DNA from: Utricularia gibba
Lineage: Eukaryota > Streptophyta > Magnoliopsida > Lamiales > Lentibulariaceae
Assembly: GCA_002189035.1 (NCBI GenBank)
Contig: CM007991.1
Location: 1,240,001-1,304,000, forward strand
Length of the DNA stretch: 64,000 nt
Direction of reading: 5' to 3'
Position 1 is the stretch's first letter. Each line of letters opens with the position of its first letter. The notes under the pieces are model-generated. The model saw only the letters and a program-made list of their open reading frames with translations. It made no database searches and was not told the DNA's origin. Made by a program: the position numbers and the translations under genes. Below are positions 45,250-57,056 of the stretch, piece by piece.

Positions 45250-47010
45250 TCAACTGTCATTGAGGCTCCCCACAAGAGAAGCATACACAGTGTCATCAGG
45301 GGTGAAACCAGCCCCTATCATCTCATCATACAACTTGAAAGCTTCATCCTTTCTTCCATGTCTTGCTAAACCTGATATCAATGCTGTAAAAGTTACCTCA
45401 TTTGGAGTTATTTTCTTCTGCAGCATTTCATCAAAGAGCATCAATGCATTGTCTGTCTTCCCCAAAATACACTCCCCATAGATGATTGAAGTATATGTGA
45501 ACACATCAGGGCTCAGCCCGTGGTCTTCCATTTTTCTTCTCAGCAAATTGGCTTCTTTGATCTCCCCCTTCTTGCAGTATCCTTCTATCAAAGCATTGAA
45601 AGCTGCAGCAACAGGTTTCTCCATCTCTCTTAATAGTCTCTTGGCTTCCTTAAAGTCACCTTCCTTGCTGTAAATAGAGATCAGTAGTGTGTAACAATGT
45701 GAATTCAGGCGAACACCGTTTTCTGACATCGAGAACAGTAATGCTTTTGCTTCATCCTGCTGATTTAGCTTACACAAACCACTAGCAATGGTGTGATAAG
45801 CATAAACATCAGTTTCAAATCCTTTACTCTCCATAATCCCCTGCAGTCTCCGGGCTTCATCAATTCTGCCCTGATTACAATACCCATATATCAATGTATT
45901 GAAAATAATCTGATTCAAATCTATTCCTTTCGTTTGCATCTCTTCGAGCAGAATTTCCGCTGCTTCCATTTTCCCAACTTTGCAAACACCGTAAATCAAT
46001 GAACCATAAGTGTGTACGTTAGGTTCCAATCCCATTTCCACCAACTCATCAAACAAATAAAATGCCCTTTTAACATCACCTTGACTACTGTAGAAACTGA
46101 TCATAGACGTGTAGAAACGAATGTCACATCTTATACCTTTCTCACGCATTTCGTCAAGGAGCTTCTTCACTTCTGCAGCCTTCCCATTATTCTTAAACCA
46201 TTCGACCAAAATGCTGTAAGTTGCGGCATTGAACTCCATCCCAGATTTCAATGTAGCCCCCAGAATTTCTTCAACTCCTCTTCCATCTGCTTTCTTCGCA
46301 TAGGCATCTAAAAATGTATTGTAAGTATAGATTCCAGGTTTAGTTCCTCTATTGACCAAATCAATCATCAATATCCTAGCTTTCAATATTTCATCTCTTT
46401 CGCAAAGGACATGAATCATCATAGTCATCGAATATACTGTGATAATGACGTTACTTTCCACCATTCTCTGAAAGAAACTCATCAAAAAATCAAACATATG
46501 ACGCTTTTTGAACTCGATCAAGTATACGATGCAAGATTGTTCTTCAACCTCATATCCATTACTGACCATATACTCAAAAATCTCCATACCCTGACGAAAT
46601 TTCCCATTATCAGCAAAAACCCTAAACAACATATCTAAAAACTTGGTCTTTAGTTTGAGGTCCGTACCAATTTCGGATACCATTGAAGCTATTTCTGAAA
46701 TTGGATATTTGAGATCATCGTCTGTAACAACGACGTTCAAAATATTCTTGGCCTCCGCGAATCTTCTAGCTCCGAAGAGACGAATGGCGAGTATCAAGTG
46801 AGCTTCAAGACTCGGACTCCGACGAGTCAAGGAGCCGCCATTCTTTTGCAGATACCTGAAGAATTTCAACGATAACGAAGCGGGTATCTCTGGGTTAGAA
46901 ACAACGAGGCGGATTACATCGCTGTTGAGATCGAAAAGAAGGGGGATGGGACTGAGATGAATTTGGGGGAAGAACGAATTAGAGCCTTGGAAATCAATTT
47001 CGCAGCACAT
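45250..47010 (-). CDS. P-class pentatricopeptide repeat protein
   Basis: Intronless, 586 residues on the minus strand. Eleven consecutive PPR motifs cover about residues 190-580, for example TYNTFLDAYAKKADGRGVEE, TYGSLIYGVCKVGKMEAAEI and TFTALISGLARHGRKDEAFK. One repeat (KEGDFKEAKRLLREMEKP) is three residues short. The C-terminus ends soon after the last repeat, with no E or DYW domain, so an RNA stabilisation or splicing role in an organelle is likely. The N-terminus MCCEIDFQGSNSFFPQIH is a weak transit peptide by eye; the true start could be elsewhere. TGGGCC site II motifs occur at 47195-47270, upstream of the start. Confidence 0.9.
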   Translation of the reverse strand: MCCEIDFQGSNSFFPQIHLSPIPLLFDLNSDVIRLVVSNPEIPASLSLKFFRYLQKNGGSLTRRSPSLEAHLILAIRLFGARRFAEAKNILNVVVTDDDLKYPISEIASMVSEIGTDLKLKTKFLDMLFRVFADNGKFRQGMEIFEYMVSNGYEVEEQSCIVYLIEFKKRHMFDFLMSFFQRMVESNVIITVYSMTMMIHVLCERDEILKARILMIDLVNRGTKPGIYTYNTFLDAYAKKADGRGVEEILGATLKSGMEFNAATYSILVEWFKNNGKAAEVKKLLDEMREKGIRCDIRFYTSMISFYSSQGDVKRAFYLFDELVEMGLEPNVHTYGSLIYGVCKVGKMEAAEILLEEMQTKGIDLNQIIFNTLIYGYCNQGRIDEARRLQGIMESKGFETDVYAYHTIASGLCKLNQQDEAKALLFSMSENGVRLNSHCYTLLISIYSKEGDFKEAKRLLREMEKPVAAAFNALIEGYCKKGEIKEANLLRRKMEDHGLSPDVFTYTSIIYGECILGKTDNALMLFDEMLQKKITPNEVTFTALISGLARHGRKDEAFKLYDEMIGAGFTPDDTVYASLVGSLNDS

Positions 47011-47189
47011 TCACTAGACTTGGATCCCGCACTCAAGTTGAAGGCTTGCCTTGCAACCTTGTAAAAGCTGGACATGGAGCCCAGCCGCAGTGATCCACCG
47101 ATCGAACGTTACAATCTCCGGCGCTCCAGGGAGGGAAATAGAAGCGACAATTAAAAAAACTCCTCGACATTATTTTTTTCCGAGAACGT

Positions 47190-47275
47190 CTATTGGGCCT
47201 GTCAGCATTTGGGCGTAGGCCACTTATTGGGCCTTGCAGCCGTCCAGAGTAAATTAAGTGGGCCTAGGCCCACAT
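47190..47275 (-). promoter_or_regulatory. cluster of site II (TGGGCC) motifs before the second PPR gene
   Basis: ATTGGGCCTG (about 47194), ATTGGGCCTTG (about 47228) and a GTGGGCCTAGGCCCAC palindrome (about 47260-47275) lie 180-265 bp upstream of the ATG at 47010. Confidence 0.5.
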
Positions 47276-48264
47276 GAAGCTATCCTTTCAGCACATGTCC
47301 ATTTGGGTATAATTACCAAAAAGCACAGGGGTTCTATGTTTTGGAACCAATAGTCAAATATGTAGGGGACAGAAACAGCACACATGAGGCAGTGTGTTTA
47401 CTCCCATGCCCTAATGAACAAAAGTTAGGACCCCCAATTTCCCATGTAACACCTCTCCTTTCTAACATCTTCCCTTGTCTCATTCTTTCCATTAAAAATC
47501 ATTTTCCAACATTTACTAAAAAACCTTACTCCATATAATTTGTCACGCGTTTGATAAAAAAAAATGATGTTATCACTAGAAAAGAACAGACTAATGTTAC
47601 TAACACACTAGTGGATGCTCTACCACTTATAGGCAAATGTACACTCATATGGCCCAGCACACAAGGACTTGAGATTTACTTATCATACATAACAGGAACA
47701 ATCAAATGTTAATAAAAAAAAAAAAAAAACACCCCAATCTTGGTCACTCCTTACATGGGAGAGAACGATAAAATAAAACTGCGTTTGGAAAAATCACTTA
47801 TCTTTTCATAAAGTCAATTACTTATTAAATGATTATAGATATTTATCTTATGTTTTAGGAATTAAAAGTTAAATTGGGAAATTATAAGCATTTGTAAAAT
47901 AAATTATACAATAAGTTAGGGTCATTTATAAATTTGGCACCCTAACAATCTCTCACACACACTACATTAAAAAAAATTATATTAAAGATTTCTAAATACC
48001 CCCAATAAGTTATGTTTTTATTTGATGATATTTAATATTGTGTCCTTACAGGTTCTGAATTTCGATTACTTATGTTGATGTCTTAAAAAACGCATATGTC
48101 GCTTATGTGGTGAGGTGCAATTGTGATGAGTCTGGGGAGGTGGGGGTAGACACTCGTGTACTTACCTTAGTTTTCCCATTTCCTGTCGCCTCTTTAAACC
48201 CGGAGCTCACTCACCTCGCCCTCCCATTACTGCACTTGCTCACGTACTCCAACCCAGAGAGGGC
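47276..48264. other. AT-rich spacer and leader of the DVL/ROT4-type gene
   Basis: No gene recognised to about 48100. A TTTAAA box near 48193 lies about 70 bp upstream of the peptide ATG. Confidence 0.4.
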
Positions 48265-48414
48265 ATGGTGCACGGCAGCGCCAGGGGCTGCCGTCCCTCC
48301 GCCGCAGGGTTCCGCTGCCTGCGCCGGAAGATCGGCGAGCTCCGGGCGAGGGCTTACATTCTCAGGCGCTGCATCGCGATGCTCGTGTGCTGGCGCGACA
48401 AGAATGAAGTGTAG
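48265..48414 (+). CDS. DVL/ROTUNDIFOLIA4-like small peptide, 49 residues
   Basis: A 49-codon frame, MVHGSARGCRPSAAGFRCLR then RKIGELRARAYILRRCIAML then VCWRDKNEV, ending with TAG at 48412-48414. The C-terminal RARAYILRRCIAMLVCW is the diagnostic RTF domain of DEVIL/ROT4 peptides, which sit at the plasma membrane and restrict cell proliferation along the organ axis when overexpressed. The conserved Tyr, the RRC and the final Cys-Trp are all present; the usual His after CW is replaced by Arg. GC-rich codon use stands out against AT-rich flanks. In Arabidopsis ROT4 (At2g36985) lies between the UGT86A1 and PAL1 neighbourhoods, as here. Easily missed because of its size. Confidence 0.85.
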   Translation: MVHGSARGCRPSAAGFRCLRRKIGELRARAYILRRCIAMLVCWRDKNEV

Positions 48415-49721
48415 AGGACTGGACTGGAGGATGGTTAACGATAGGAAGTAAGTAGCATCATCGCTAAGTGCCATTGTAAAGCCCAGAAAAAGTAGGGTTT
48501 CTCGCTTCTCAAATAAAAGGTTAGGCATCTTTCTGCATAAGCATTTCGCACATGTTTCATATGGACTGCATGGAAATCGTCTGTGGATTTGTATATTTAC
48601 TGTGGGCAAAAGTTTCCTTTTTAAGAGCATCCGGCGTAGCGACGGCGGTTCCGGCCGATGGTTCGGCCGTCGGCTCCATGCACCGGGCCGGCCGACCTCC
48701 AAAGACATGAACGCAAAGAATCCATATCGGAAAACATGTGTAGGTGGTGCGGCCGGTTCGGGCAGATCCGGTTCGTTCAACGAGCCGAGCCGGTATCGAA
48801 AAACATGGCCGAGTCATGCGGCCTCCTCTCCTTTTCTCCATCATCTTCCCGGTCCCCCATCTCCTCCTCCTTTTGCATGTAGAGATTTACCCACAAGGAA
48901 GGTGATCAACCGGTAAACATCAATCACTATTATGTATTTTAAAATCCGGTTTCAAAACCCAGTTTAAATCGATTAAACCCGAATTTGATCGATCAAAATA
49001 TATAATATGATTAAATCGAACAAATTCAGCCTTATTCTGATTTTAAAATGTAGGTATAATATATGACAAATACACTAAAAAAGTTAAAAAAATAAAAGAA
49101 AATTTTCCATTTATTAATATTGTATTTTGAAATTATTCTAATTCTAAATATTGTATTTTTATGTCTTATGATCATCACTAGGTCATATATAATTACATTT
49201 TTTTCAATTTTGATTTCAATAAAAAAAATAATCTTATTATTTATGAGGAGATTGTAAGGGTGCTCAATCAATAGGTGGATGAAACCTATTGAAAAGGAAA
49301 TGAACACAAACTTAAGCGCTACGGACAACAAAAATAAATAAATAATAAAATTTTTTATTTTATTTATTTTATTTTTATTTTTTTTGTGAAGGGGCCCTCT
49401 AGATCAATGTTGTGTTTCAAGAGAGATGATATAAAATAAAGCAAAGCAAGGGCAGTACATGACATCTCTTGTCCCTGCCCCATTTTGGAACATGGCTTGC
49501 TGTTGCCATTTTAAAAATGGAAAGTAATCTGAAAAATAAAAATGTGCATAAAATGGTGAATTTTAGGTTTTGTAGATTTTTTTTTATTTAGAACTAAATA
49601 ATTTATTTTTTATAAAAATATTTTTCTGTGATAAAATTTAAATTGCGTTTTTCCTTGTTGGGATGAAAATTAGTGAACGTGCTCAACAAAAATGAAGGAA
49701 ATATTCGAAAAAGGCTCGTAG
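48415..49721. other. spacer between the peptide gene and UGT86A copy 1
   Basis: A GC-richer patch at 48630-48870 may be peptide-gene 3' UTR or an old coding remnant, but no frame in it resembles a protein. From 48900 it is strongly AT-rich with T/A microsatellites at 49340-49385. Confidence 0.4.
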
Positions 49722-51161
49722 TTAGGTATTTGTTCGCCTCTGGAGAAATTCGTCGAACACGTTGCGGGCGAATGACTCGAGATTAGTCTCCGATGATCCC
49801 TCTGCCGCCACTGCTCTCTCCAGCATTTCCCTTTTTTCAGTGATCCTTCTCTTCAGCCGCAGGGTGACCGTTTCTCGGTTGATTAGGTTTCCGATCTTCT
49901 CTGCGACCTCCTCTTTTGTGATTGCATCGCCGTCGCAGAGATTCGTTCCTACTTCCCAGTCATCAACCACTAATTTCCGGTTCGTGATTTGATCCGTGAA
50001 CAGAGGGTAACAGATCATTGGAACTCCATAATAAACGCTTTCGAGAACTGAGTTCCATCCGCAGTGAGTCATGAACCCTCCGATCGCCGGATGTTTCAGC
50101 ACCGGAACCTGTGTGCACCACGGCACAATTAGTCCCCTGTCTCTCGTAGTTTCCACAAAATTTTCCGGCAAAATCGCGTCGCCGTGGGAATCCGTCATCC
50201 CGGGGCGCAAAACCCAGAGAAAGTTCACTCCGGCGAGCAAAAGCCCTCCGGCGATTTCTACTATAGCCTCTTTATCCACCTTCGCGAGACTTCCGAAAGA
50301 GATATATAAAACAGAGGATGGGGGTTTTGAGTTCAGCCAATCCGTTGGATTGATTTCAGGCAATAGGTTCGTCGCTACGGAGCTCCCCACCGGAAAAAGA
50401 GGGCCAATGGCGTAAAACGGCAACTCTTCTCGAAGAGCTGATACGACATCCGTTTCAATTTCTTCAACAGTATTGCACAAAATGAAATCAGCAGACTTCA
50501 CTCTGTCGAAGGCTGCAAATATCACTTTGTGTACCATTTGCAGCTCTGAATCATGAAAATACGACATGAAATCTCTCGTATTGATCGACTGAACTCCTGC
50601 AATGTAATCCACCTCTTCACTACGGCCGTTCACCGGGACATGGCCGTTTTCCGTCAAAATCCGCCGGTGATGGTACAAGGAGAAAACCAACGCCGCCTCT
50701 GTCCAGAACGAGACACTCAAACAATTGTGTTTTTTCGCAATGTCCGGCAGCCAGACGGAAAATGTGTCGGAAACCAAGAAAAACCCAGAGGCCGATCCTG
50801 ATTCCGACTTGGACTGGATGATATCCCGTACCAATTCATCCACCTTATCCGGAAACTTGTGTAGAAAAAAATCCAAGTACACATCCAGATTCCGGTTCCG
50901 GTCGAATTCAATTGGGAACCCGTCACTGAAAGTGGTGTACGAGATATCTAGGCCAGACCTTCGCGCCCCGGCGAATATGTCGATTTCGGAGGTGGAACCG
51001 GAGTTGGTTATCCGGTGATGGATGAATTGGAGATGGGCAAAGGTTACACCAAAACCTTTTGAAGCAAGCTTGAGAGCAAGATTGATGAAGGGGATGATGT
51101 GGCCTTGCAGATGGAAAGAAACCATTATCGCGTGAAGCTTGAGACTTGGATCTTTCGCCAT
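49722..51161 (-). CDS. UDP-glycosyltransferase, UGT86A family, intronless copy
   Basis: Family-1 glycosyltransferase that moves a sugar from a UDP-sugar to a small hydrophobic acceptor; cytosolic; 479 residues. The catalytic His is in SFHLQGHIIPF (residue 21), with its partner Asp in FFLVSDTFSVW. The PSPG donor-sugar box starts WCTQVPVLKHPAIGGFMTHC, continues GWNSVLESVYYGVPMICYP and ends LFTDQITN; the terminal Gln favours UDP-glucose. The NTVEEIE motif and the long acceptor-binding N-half match UGT86A. No acceptor is established for this group as far as I know. The frame is continuous, unlike the plus-strand relative at 53751, which has one intron. Confidence 0.93.
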   Translation of the reverse strand: MAKDPSLKLHAIMVSFHLQGHIIPFINLALKLASKGFGVTFAHLQFIHHRITNSGSTSEIDIFAGARRSGLDISYTTFSDGFPIEFDRNRNLDVYLDFFLHKFPDKVDELVRDIIQSKSESGSASGFFLVSDTFSVWLPDIAKKHNCLSVSFWTEAALVFSLYHHRRILTENGHVPVNGRSEEVDYIAGVQSINTRDFMSYFHDSELQMVHKVIFAAFDRVKSADFILCNTVEEIETDVVSALREELPFYAIGPLFPVGSSVATNLLPEINPTDWLNSKPPSSVLYISFGSLAKVDKEAIVEIAGGLLLAGVNFLWVLRPGMTDSHGDAILPENFVETTRDRGLIVPWCTQVPVLKHPAIGGFMTHCGWNSVLESVYYGVPMICYPLFTDQITNRKLVVDDWEVGTNLCDGDAITKEEVAEKIGNLINRETVTLRLKRRITEKREMLERAVAAEGSSETNLESFARNVFDEFLQRRTNT

Positions 51162-51472
51162 TGTTCTCCGCTGACCCGATGTTCGTCAATGAACAGAGAG
51201 GTAAGGAACTTTCAATGCTCCTTGCAAAGTTGGAATTGTGTTTGACAGTTGATACGTTGTCCTTTTCTGGAACAGTGCTCCTTCCGAGCACCACCATAAG
51301 GTGCCGTGTGGACATCGTCTTCCACAAGAACTTCTACTTGCAGGTGCATTAACGTTTGGTTGGTCGTCTGCATCGCCACTCACTTATTGTGTGTGGATGC
51401 AGCTGAGTTCCTCCACACCAAAGCAGCGCATTTCAGGGTCGTCATTCTTGAATAACAGCAGCACGGCTGAAC

Positions 51473-52310
51473 CCTGAAGAAAGCTGAGAGCTTTGGTTTT
51501 CCCTGTCCCTCTACAGGGGCATCTTCTCCAACAATCAACTTCTCTCTCAGGCTTGCTCACGTCTCGCTGCAACCTTTGTCAACTCCAAACACATAAATGC
51601 AATGTTGTGCAAGGCACAAAGCAAGACTACCAGCGAGATCGTTTTATTCTCCCGAGGCGCCAGAATCCGTCCTCCACGTACGTAAGTGATGGATTGCCTG
51701 ATGACTTCAACAAATCAGTGAACACAAACGAGTTCATGTCCTAGTATTCAGAATCAAAGCTCCACGCACCCACGTATGAACTTATTCACTCAAATGAAGA
51801 AGATGGATTTCATCCTGCATAACACAGTTCAGGACTTGAGAGTTAAGTGGTTTATCAGCTCTAAACAAGAACCAATCAGACTACGCAAGCAATAACAAAG
51901 TGACTCAAGAAATAGCATATGGGCCTAATCTTAGACAAGCAAACTTCATATGGTTCACTAGAAGTGAAAGTATTTCACCTTGATGTGAACAGAATGCAGT
52001 CGTCTCAGATCCCTCAGTAAGTGCGTTCCTAACGCACTGCGGTTGGAATTCGGTGGTGAAGAGCATCTGGCACGGCACTCAGATGCTCTGCTATCCTGTG
52101 GATTACATATAATGATCATCCCAGCAAAAGGAAACTGGAGGATCGGATATCAGTTGACAGGAATGATGTTGGTGAGAAGATCAAGTACCTTATGACAGAG
52201 GATCCACTCCAAATAGGACTCAAAGAGTCAGATTGGGAATGTGCAGAACATGATGAGGAGTGCCGTAGACAAAAAGCTTTGATGTATTCATGGGTAAGTT
52301 GAAGAGAAAA
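51473..52310 (+). pseudogene. UGT86A pseudogene, deleted and frameshifted
   Basis: Collinear fragments of the neighbouring UGT: ALVFPVPLQGHL (about 51490), YVSDGLPDDFNKSVNTNEFM (about 51680-51740), DFILHNTVQDL (about 51805), EIAYG and NFIW (about 51910-51955), and the PSPG part AFLTHCGWNSVVKSIWHGTQ (about 52022 on) ending at a stop in LCYPVDYI. About 150 codons are missing between the second and third pieces, and several frame changes occur. It lies between the two intact UGT genes and is closer to the one at 53751 (IWHG, MLCYPV). Confidence 0.78.
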
Positions 52311-53750
52311 CCTTGCACTGAATATGGGAGAAGTATAAGAAGCAGACAGCATCCCCAGATCTTTGAATTTATTATTAAGTTGAGACCTGAGAAGAGCGAA
52401 AATGGCTCCCTTATCATGGGCCTGTTGCATAGCAGGCCCGAGTGCAAATCGAAAGCCCACCCTGATATCCAAATTGACCAGACCCATAAGAACGCCATAA
52501 TCTATGCTTACCCAATAGCAAAATATTTATTCAAAAAACCAGCAACTTCTAACATGCTAACTGGCATATCTCAACTTGGATTATTTTTTTCTTTCCTAAA
52601 ATCTAATAGATGGCGAAATAACGAAGTCCACTGACATCACACACGATATCTTAAATTTAATATTATTATATGCAATTAACATTAATTTACACAAAAATAA
52701 ATAAATCAGAAAATCAGGAATATATTTTATAAAAAAGTTAACATTTTATAAAAACATATTAGACCAATATACGTCAAAATGGTTTCCACCTAACACTACG
52801 ATGCTCCGCACATCGTTTACTTCACAAAAATTGCACGCAAATGGGCGCCTAAGCACAATCTAAACAACTATTTTGTAAAATCACTAAAAACTCGATATTT
52901 TATTTTTAAAAAGGAAATGCTATTTCTGGAGTCGACATTTTCAAAAAGACAAAAAAAGAAAGAATGATAAATTGAATTTCTCAAAAATAACTTATAACGG
53001 AAACACAATCAAAGAAACGAATGGGTTTCAACGTTTCATCCGTGGGGCCAAACCTAGACCTATTTTTAAATAAAGATAACAAAGTCAGCAGTTGAGACTA
53101 TAGTTCCAAAAGCAAATTCTCGTTGGTGCTAACTGATGCGGGCGACAACCGCAGGGAACCTGACGGCCAAAGATTACTTCCATGCAATTACATAAACAAG
53201 TAGTGTGTCAACAATTAATGGCTGTTTAGTATTATTTGTATGGACAATAACGACATGCAATTGTATTACATTAAATAATAAGGCACGACACATTAAAAAA
53301 AGATTGTTTTGCAGACAAGTCATAATATAAAATAAAAATAATGACGCATGTGACGGTTAGCTTTTAGTATCTTCCATACGCGTCATTAGCCAACTATAGA
53401 GAAGAAAGATGAAGCCCAGACAATCATACATGGATTTGAGTAGGGGGAGAGAAGCAAGGGATTGGAATTTGGAAGCATGAAGGCAGGAAGCTCACAATAA
53501 CTGGAGGATCATTCATATAAGCTACGTGCAAAGGGCATACCTGACGTTGGAGAAAGAAGCTTCCACGGTCGCCTGTGCAAGGTAGGATTGCCGTATGCAA
53601 GCTCCTTCTTGGAAGAAGGCTAAAATATTAGCCACCATCCAATTAAAAAACTCAAGTCTCTGTAGAAAAAATACAATTTCTTGAAAGTTGCCGTTTGACT
53701 TTATGTCTTATAAGTGTAGCTGAGCTGATCTCAGAAGGTAATACACAAGG
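52311..53750. promoter_or_regulatory. AT-rich spacer and promoter of UGT86A copy 2
   Basis: No gene recognised. A TTATAAG box at about 53708-53714 lies near the ATG at 53751. The remainder is AT-rich with no clear transposon ends. Confidence 0.35.
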
Positions 53751-55272
53751 ATGGACGAGAAGCATAAGCTCCATGCTCTGGTGTTTCCGCTACCTCTCCA
53801 AGGACATCTAAATCCAGCCACCGACCTGGCCATCAAGCTTGCTTCAGAAGGCTTTGCAGTAACTGTTGCTAACTTCGAATTTCTTCATAGGCTTCTGTCC
53901 AAGGCGCATAACAAGGTAGCATCAGATTTAGACCCATTCTGTGAAGCACGAAAATCAGGGTATAAGATACGATATGAGGTGATTCCTGATACCATGACTA
54001 AAGATTTTCTCAAGTTTGCTGATGAGAAGACCTTTTGCGACTGTGTCCACAGAGACTCACAACCCTATGTTGATGAATTTATTGCAAAGATCATCACGTT
54101 GGATCCAGATTCCACATACTTCTTAGTGGTTGACACTTTCTTCACATGGTCAACAGTGCTTGCAGAGAAGCACAATCTTGTGCTAGTTTCATATTGGACA
54201 CAATCAGCCATGGTTTTCTCTTTGGCATACCACACCGAACTCATCCAAGAAAAGGGCCACCTCCCACTGAAAGGTAAAGCTTTCAGGTTATAGCAACTTA
54301 CTTTAATTTTTCAGGGAATGAAGAAATCACGTATAATAAGTTCATGCTTTTGATGCAGATGATATTGAAGAAAACATCGACTACATACCTGGAATCGAAT
54401 CTCTGACTACAAGAGACTTCACGTCATACCACAAGGAATCCAATGTCCACACACCCTCTTTTGAATATATCATCAAGGCATTTACTGTTGCTAAGAAGGC
54501 AGATTTCGTTCTACACAACACAGTCCAAGAGTTAGAATCAAGTGTCCTGCTGGCTCTAAATAAGCAACAGCCAAATTATGCTATTGGGCCAATTTTTACC
54601 GACAAAAATCTTGTACAGAATTTCATGCGCAAAAACGTATGGCCTGAAACCGACTGTACCTACTGGCTTCAATCCAAGAGTCCTGGATCAGTTCTGTACA
54701 TCTCCTTTGGCAGCCTCGTTCCCGCCAATAAGGAAGTAGTTGAAGAATTAGCTTATGGCCTTATTCTTAGCCAAGTTAACTTCATTTGGATTACAAGAGA
54801 TGGGGCACTGTCACATAGTTTCCAATTCTTACCCGAAGGATTCAAGGATGAGATGAAAGATAGAGGATTGATAATACCTTGGTGTAACCAAATGGCCCTC
54901 CTTTCAAATCATGCAATTGGTGGATTTCTCACACATTGCGGGTGGAATTCTGTGATGGAAAGCATTTGGCATGGAATCCCGATGCTCTGTTATCCCGTGA
55001 TTTACGACCAACCTACAAACAGAAAATTAGTGGTTCATGATTGGAAACTTGGAATTGATCTCACTGATGGGAATAAAGTAGACAGGAATGAAGTTTCCCA
55101 GAAGATCAAATCTCTGATCCAAACAGGGCGCACTTCCACGGAACTGAAGAGCCGTATCACAAACGCAAGAGATCTACTAAAAAATGCAATAGAAGCCGAT
55201 GGATCATCGCAAAGAAACTTCGATCAATTCGTGACAAGTTTGAAGGAAAAAGTCGGTACCAGATCTGTCTGA
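53751..55272 (+). CDS. UDP-glycosyltransferase, UGT86A-like, one intron
   Basis: Exons 53751-54273 and 54359-55272, joined in frame after KGHLPLKG to give 478 residues. The N-terminal VFPLPLQGHLNPATD holds the catalytic His, with the partner Asp in FLVVDTFFTW. The PSPG box begins WCNQMALLSNHAIGGFLTHC and ends with CYPVIYDQPTNRK. The short 85-bp intron falls in the variable loop before DYIPGIESLTTRDF, a common UGT intron site. It diverges clearly from the minus-strand copy, so the two split long ago rather than being a fresh duplicate. The acceptor is unknown. Confidence 0.92.
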
Positions 55273-57056
55273 AGGAATTTCCAATCCCCTTGGAATCAAG
55301 GTTTGAATACTCCTGCATACTTTCCTTCATTTCACTCCTGCGCGTTGAAAGGATAGCATCCAACTTTGAAACAAATAAACCTGTATACTTCATTTTCATA
55401 TATCACCGATCATCGGCAAATTACATAATTCCTGCATTTTACCAAAGGCATAAATAAAAGAAACTTACAGAACCGATGACATATTGAAAATAAACATTGC
55501 CAAGTGAAGATCTTTAACAATACGCTGAAATTGTTCTTGCGCACAAAAACATACAGCAACACCCAACACAATTTGCAACGGAAACTAAGCAAATGAAAAA
55601 GGAGAGAAAGAATGCAGAACACCTTCCACTAAACTAAAACAAACTAAGGTTAATTGGATCGCATTATTACCAAGTGCCCAACACCAAGATCGGAAGCTTT
55701 CGAGGTACAACATCCACCTTGGAAATTGGTCGCTGGTACTCACTAAACGTCTCTTCCTTACCCTCTCCCTAATGGTGCAACCCAAAATGCAGTCGAAATC
55801 CATGAAACCTTCTTGAATCCACAAGCCAGAGAATCCGGGAACTCGACAACTTGAAAATCAAGAAAACCCTTCTCCAGCGCCAGCAGATACTTCCTCCCCA
55901 AGCCATTTTCCCTTATGGGCCCATTTAGCCAGGCCCACTTACCCGGCTTATAAAACCCGTAGGAGACGAACTTCCAAATTTGAGAGCCGTCAGGCTTCAG
56001 CCCTAGGCCGGGTTTTCCCCTTCCATAATAAAAGATTATTAATTAAAAAAATAATTATCCAAATTACAATTCCAATTATATTATTAAAAATAATCACTTT
56101 CATCATACACATAACAGAATGACCAAATAATTCGTAAATCACTCCATCCCAAATCAAACCGACTCCTATGTAGCCTTGGTGCCTAACCCTAAAAATAAAA
56201 TTACTGTTCAGTCAAAAGTGTGTCCACTCGCTATCGGGGAGCCGTGGCCAATGGAGGGGGTGTTGGTCCCCCGGGGGCACCTCCTACGAAATGCCGCAGT
56301 AGTTTCCACTGAAAAAGTGAAAACAACAGTAACATTTTTTTACCATTTGACAATCTGTAAGGGTAACTTGATCGATTTCCAAGTTAGCCATTCATTATTG
56401 CCAAACCTTACCCAACCCGAAGAAACGTCGCGGTCCTAATTCATTTAGTGGATGGACCTCTGCGCTTTCAAAGTTGGTACGAGTACGACACCCCCAACTT
56501 TAATAAAACTAGCGCTTTGCTTTTACACCTTTACCCCCCACTCTTTTCTTTTCGCCTTTTCTTACAACTACTGAAAAATAATCTCTTTATTTTGTCTGGA
56601 TTTTGTTCTTTCAAAAAAGAGTTAATATTATTTCCCATATATTTGATTTAATATCGGAAAAGGAAAATCAATTTCAATATAATCGTGGGGTTATAAAGTC
56701 AGGATATATTAAAAAAGTAATCTTACCCTATCTTAAAAAAATAATCATTCTATTTATAAAATTTCAAAATGACCAATAAATCCGGGTGCCCTGTACTGAC
56801 CTACGAATATTAAAGGTGCAATTATTGTTGTTACTTTATCAATTTACAAGATGGCGACTTCCATTACTCTCGAGTATACTCGCAATGGTGAAAAGAGATT
56901 AAAATACGATTATAATTTAATTATTTTAATTGGGATTAAATACAATGTCGGTGGAGACTAGGGAGTTTATTGAAAGTTATTAGAGTTTTTCGAGGGTTGA
57001 TATTTTTGTTTTTGTTACACAAATTGAAGTTGGCGGAACATTCATCTGGAACCTAC
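55273..57056. other. spacer between UGT86A copy 2 and the HIPP gene
   Basis: UGT 3' UTR, then sequence with several short frames of no recognised family. TGGGCCCATTT and GGCCCAC motifs near 55910-55945 and a TTATAAAAC box at about 55948 look like a promoter without an obvious gene. From 56030 it is AT-rich. Confidence 0.4.

Noticed and set aside
48211-48780. 189-codon minus-strand frame opposite the DVL/ROT4 gene
   Set aside because: It is a shadow of the GC-rich peptide gene and its flank. No family similarity, while the plus strand has a diagnostic motif.
55585-55824. 79-codon minus-strand frame near a TGGGCC and TATA-like region
   Set aside because: No similarity to a known protein and no conserved block. 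Kept only as part of the spacer note.
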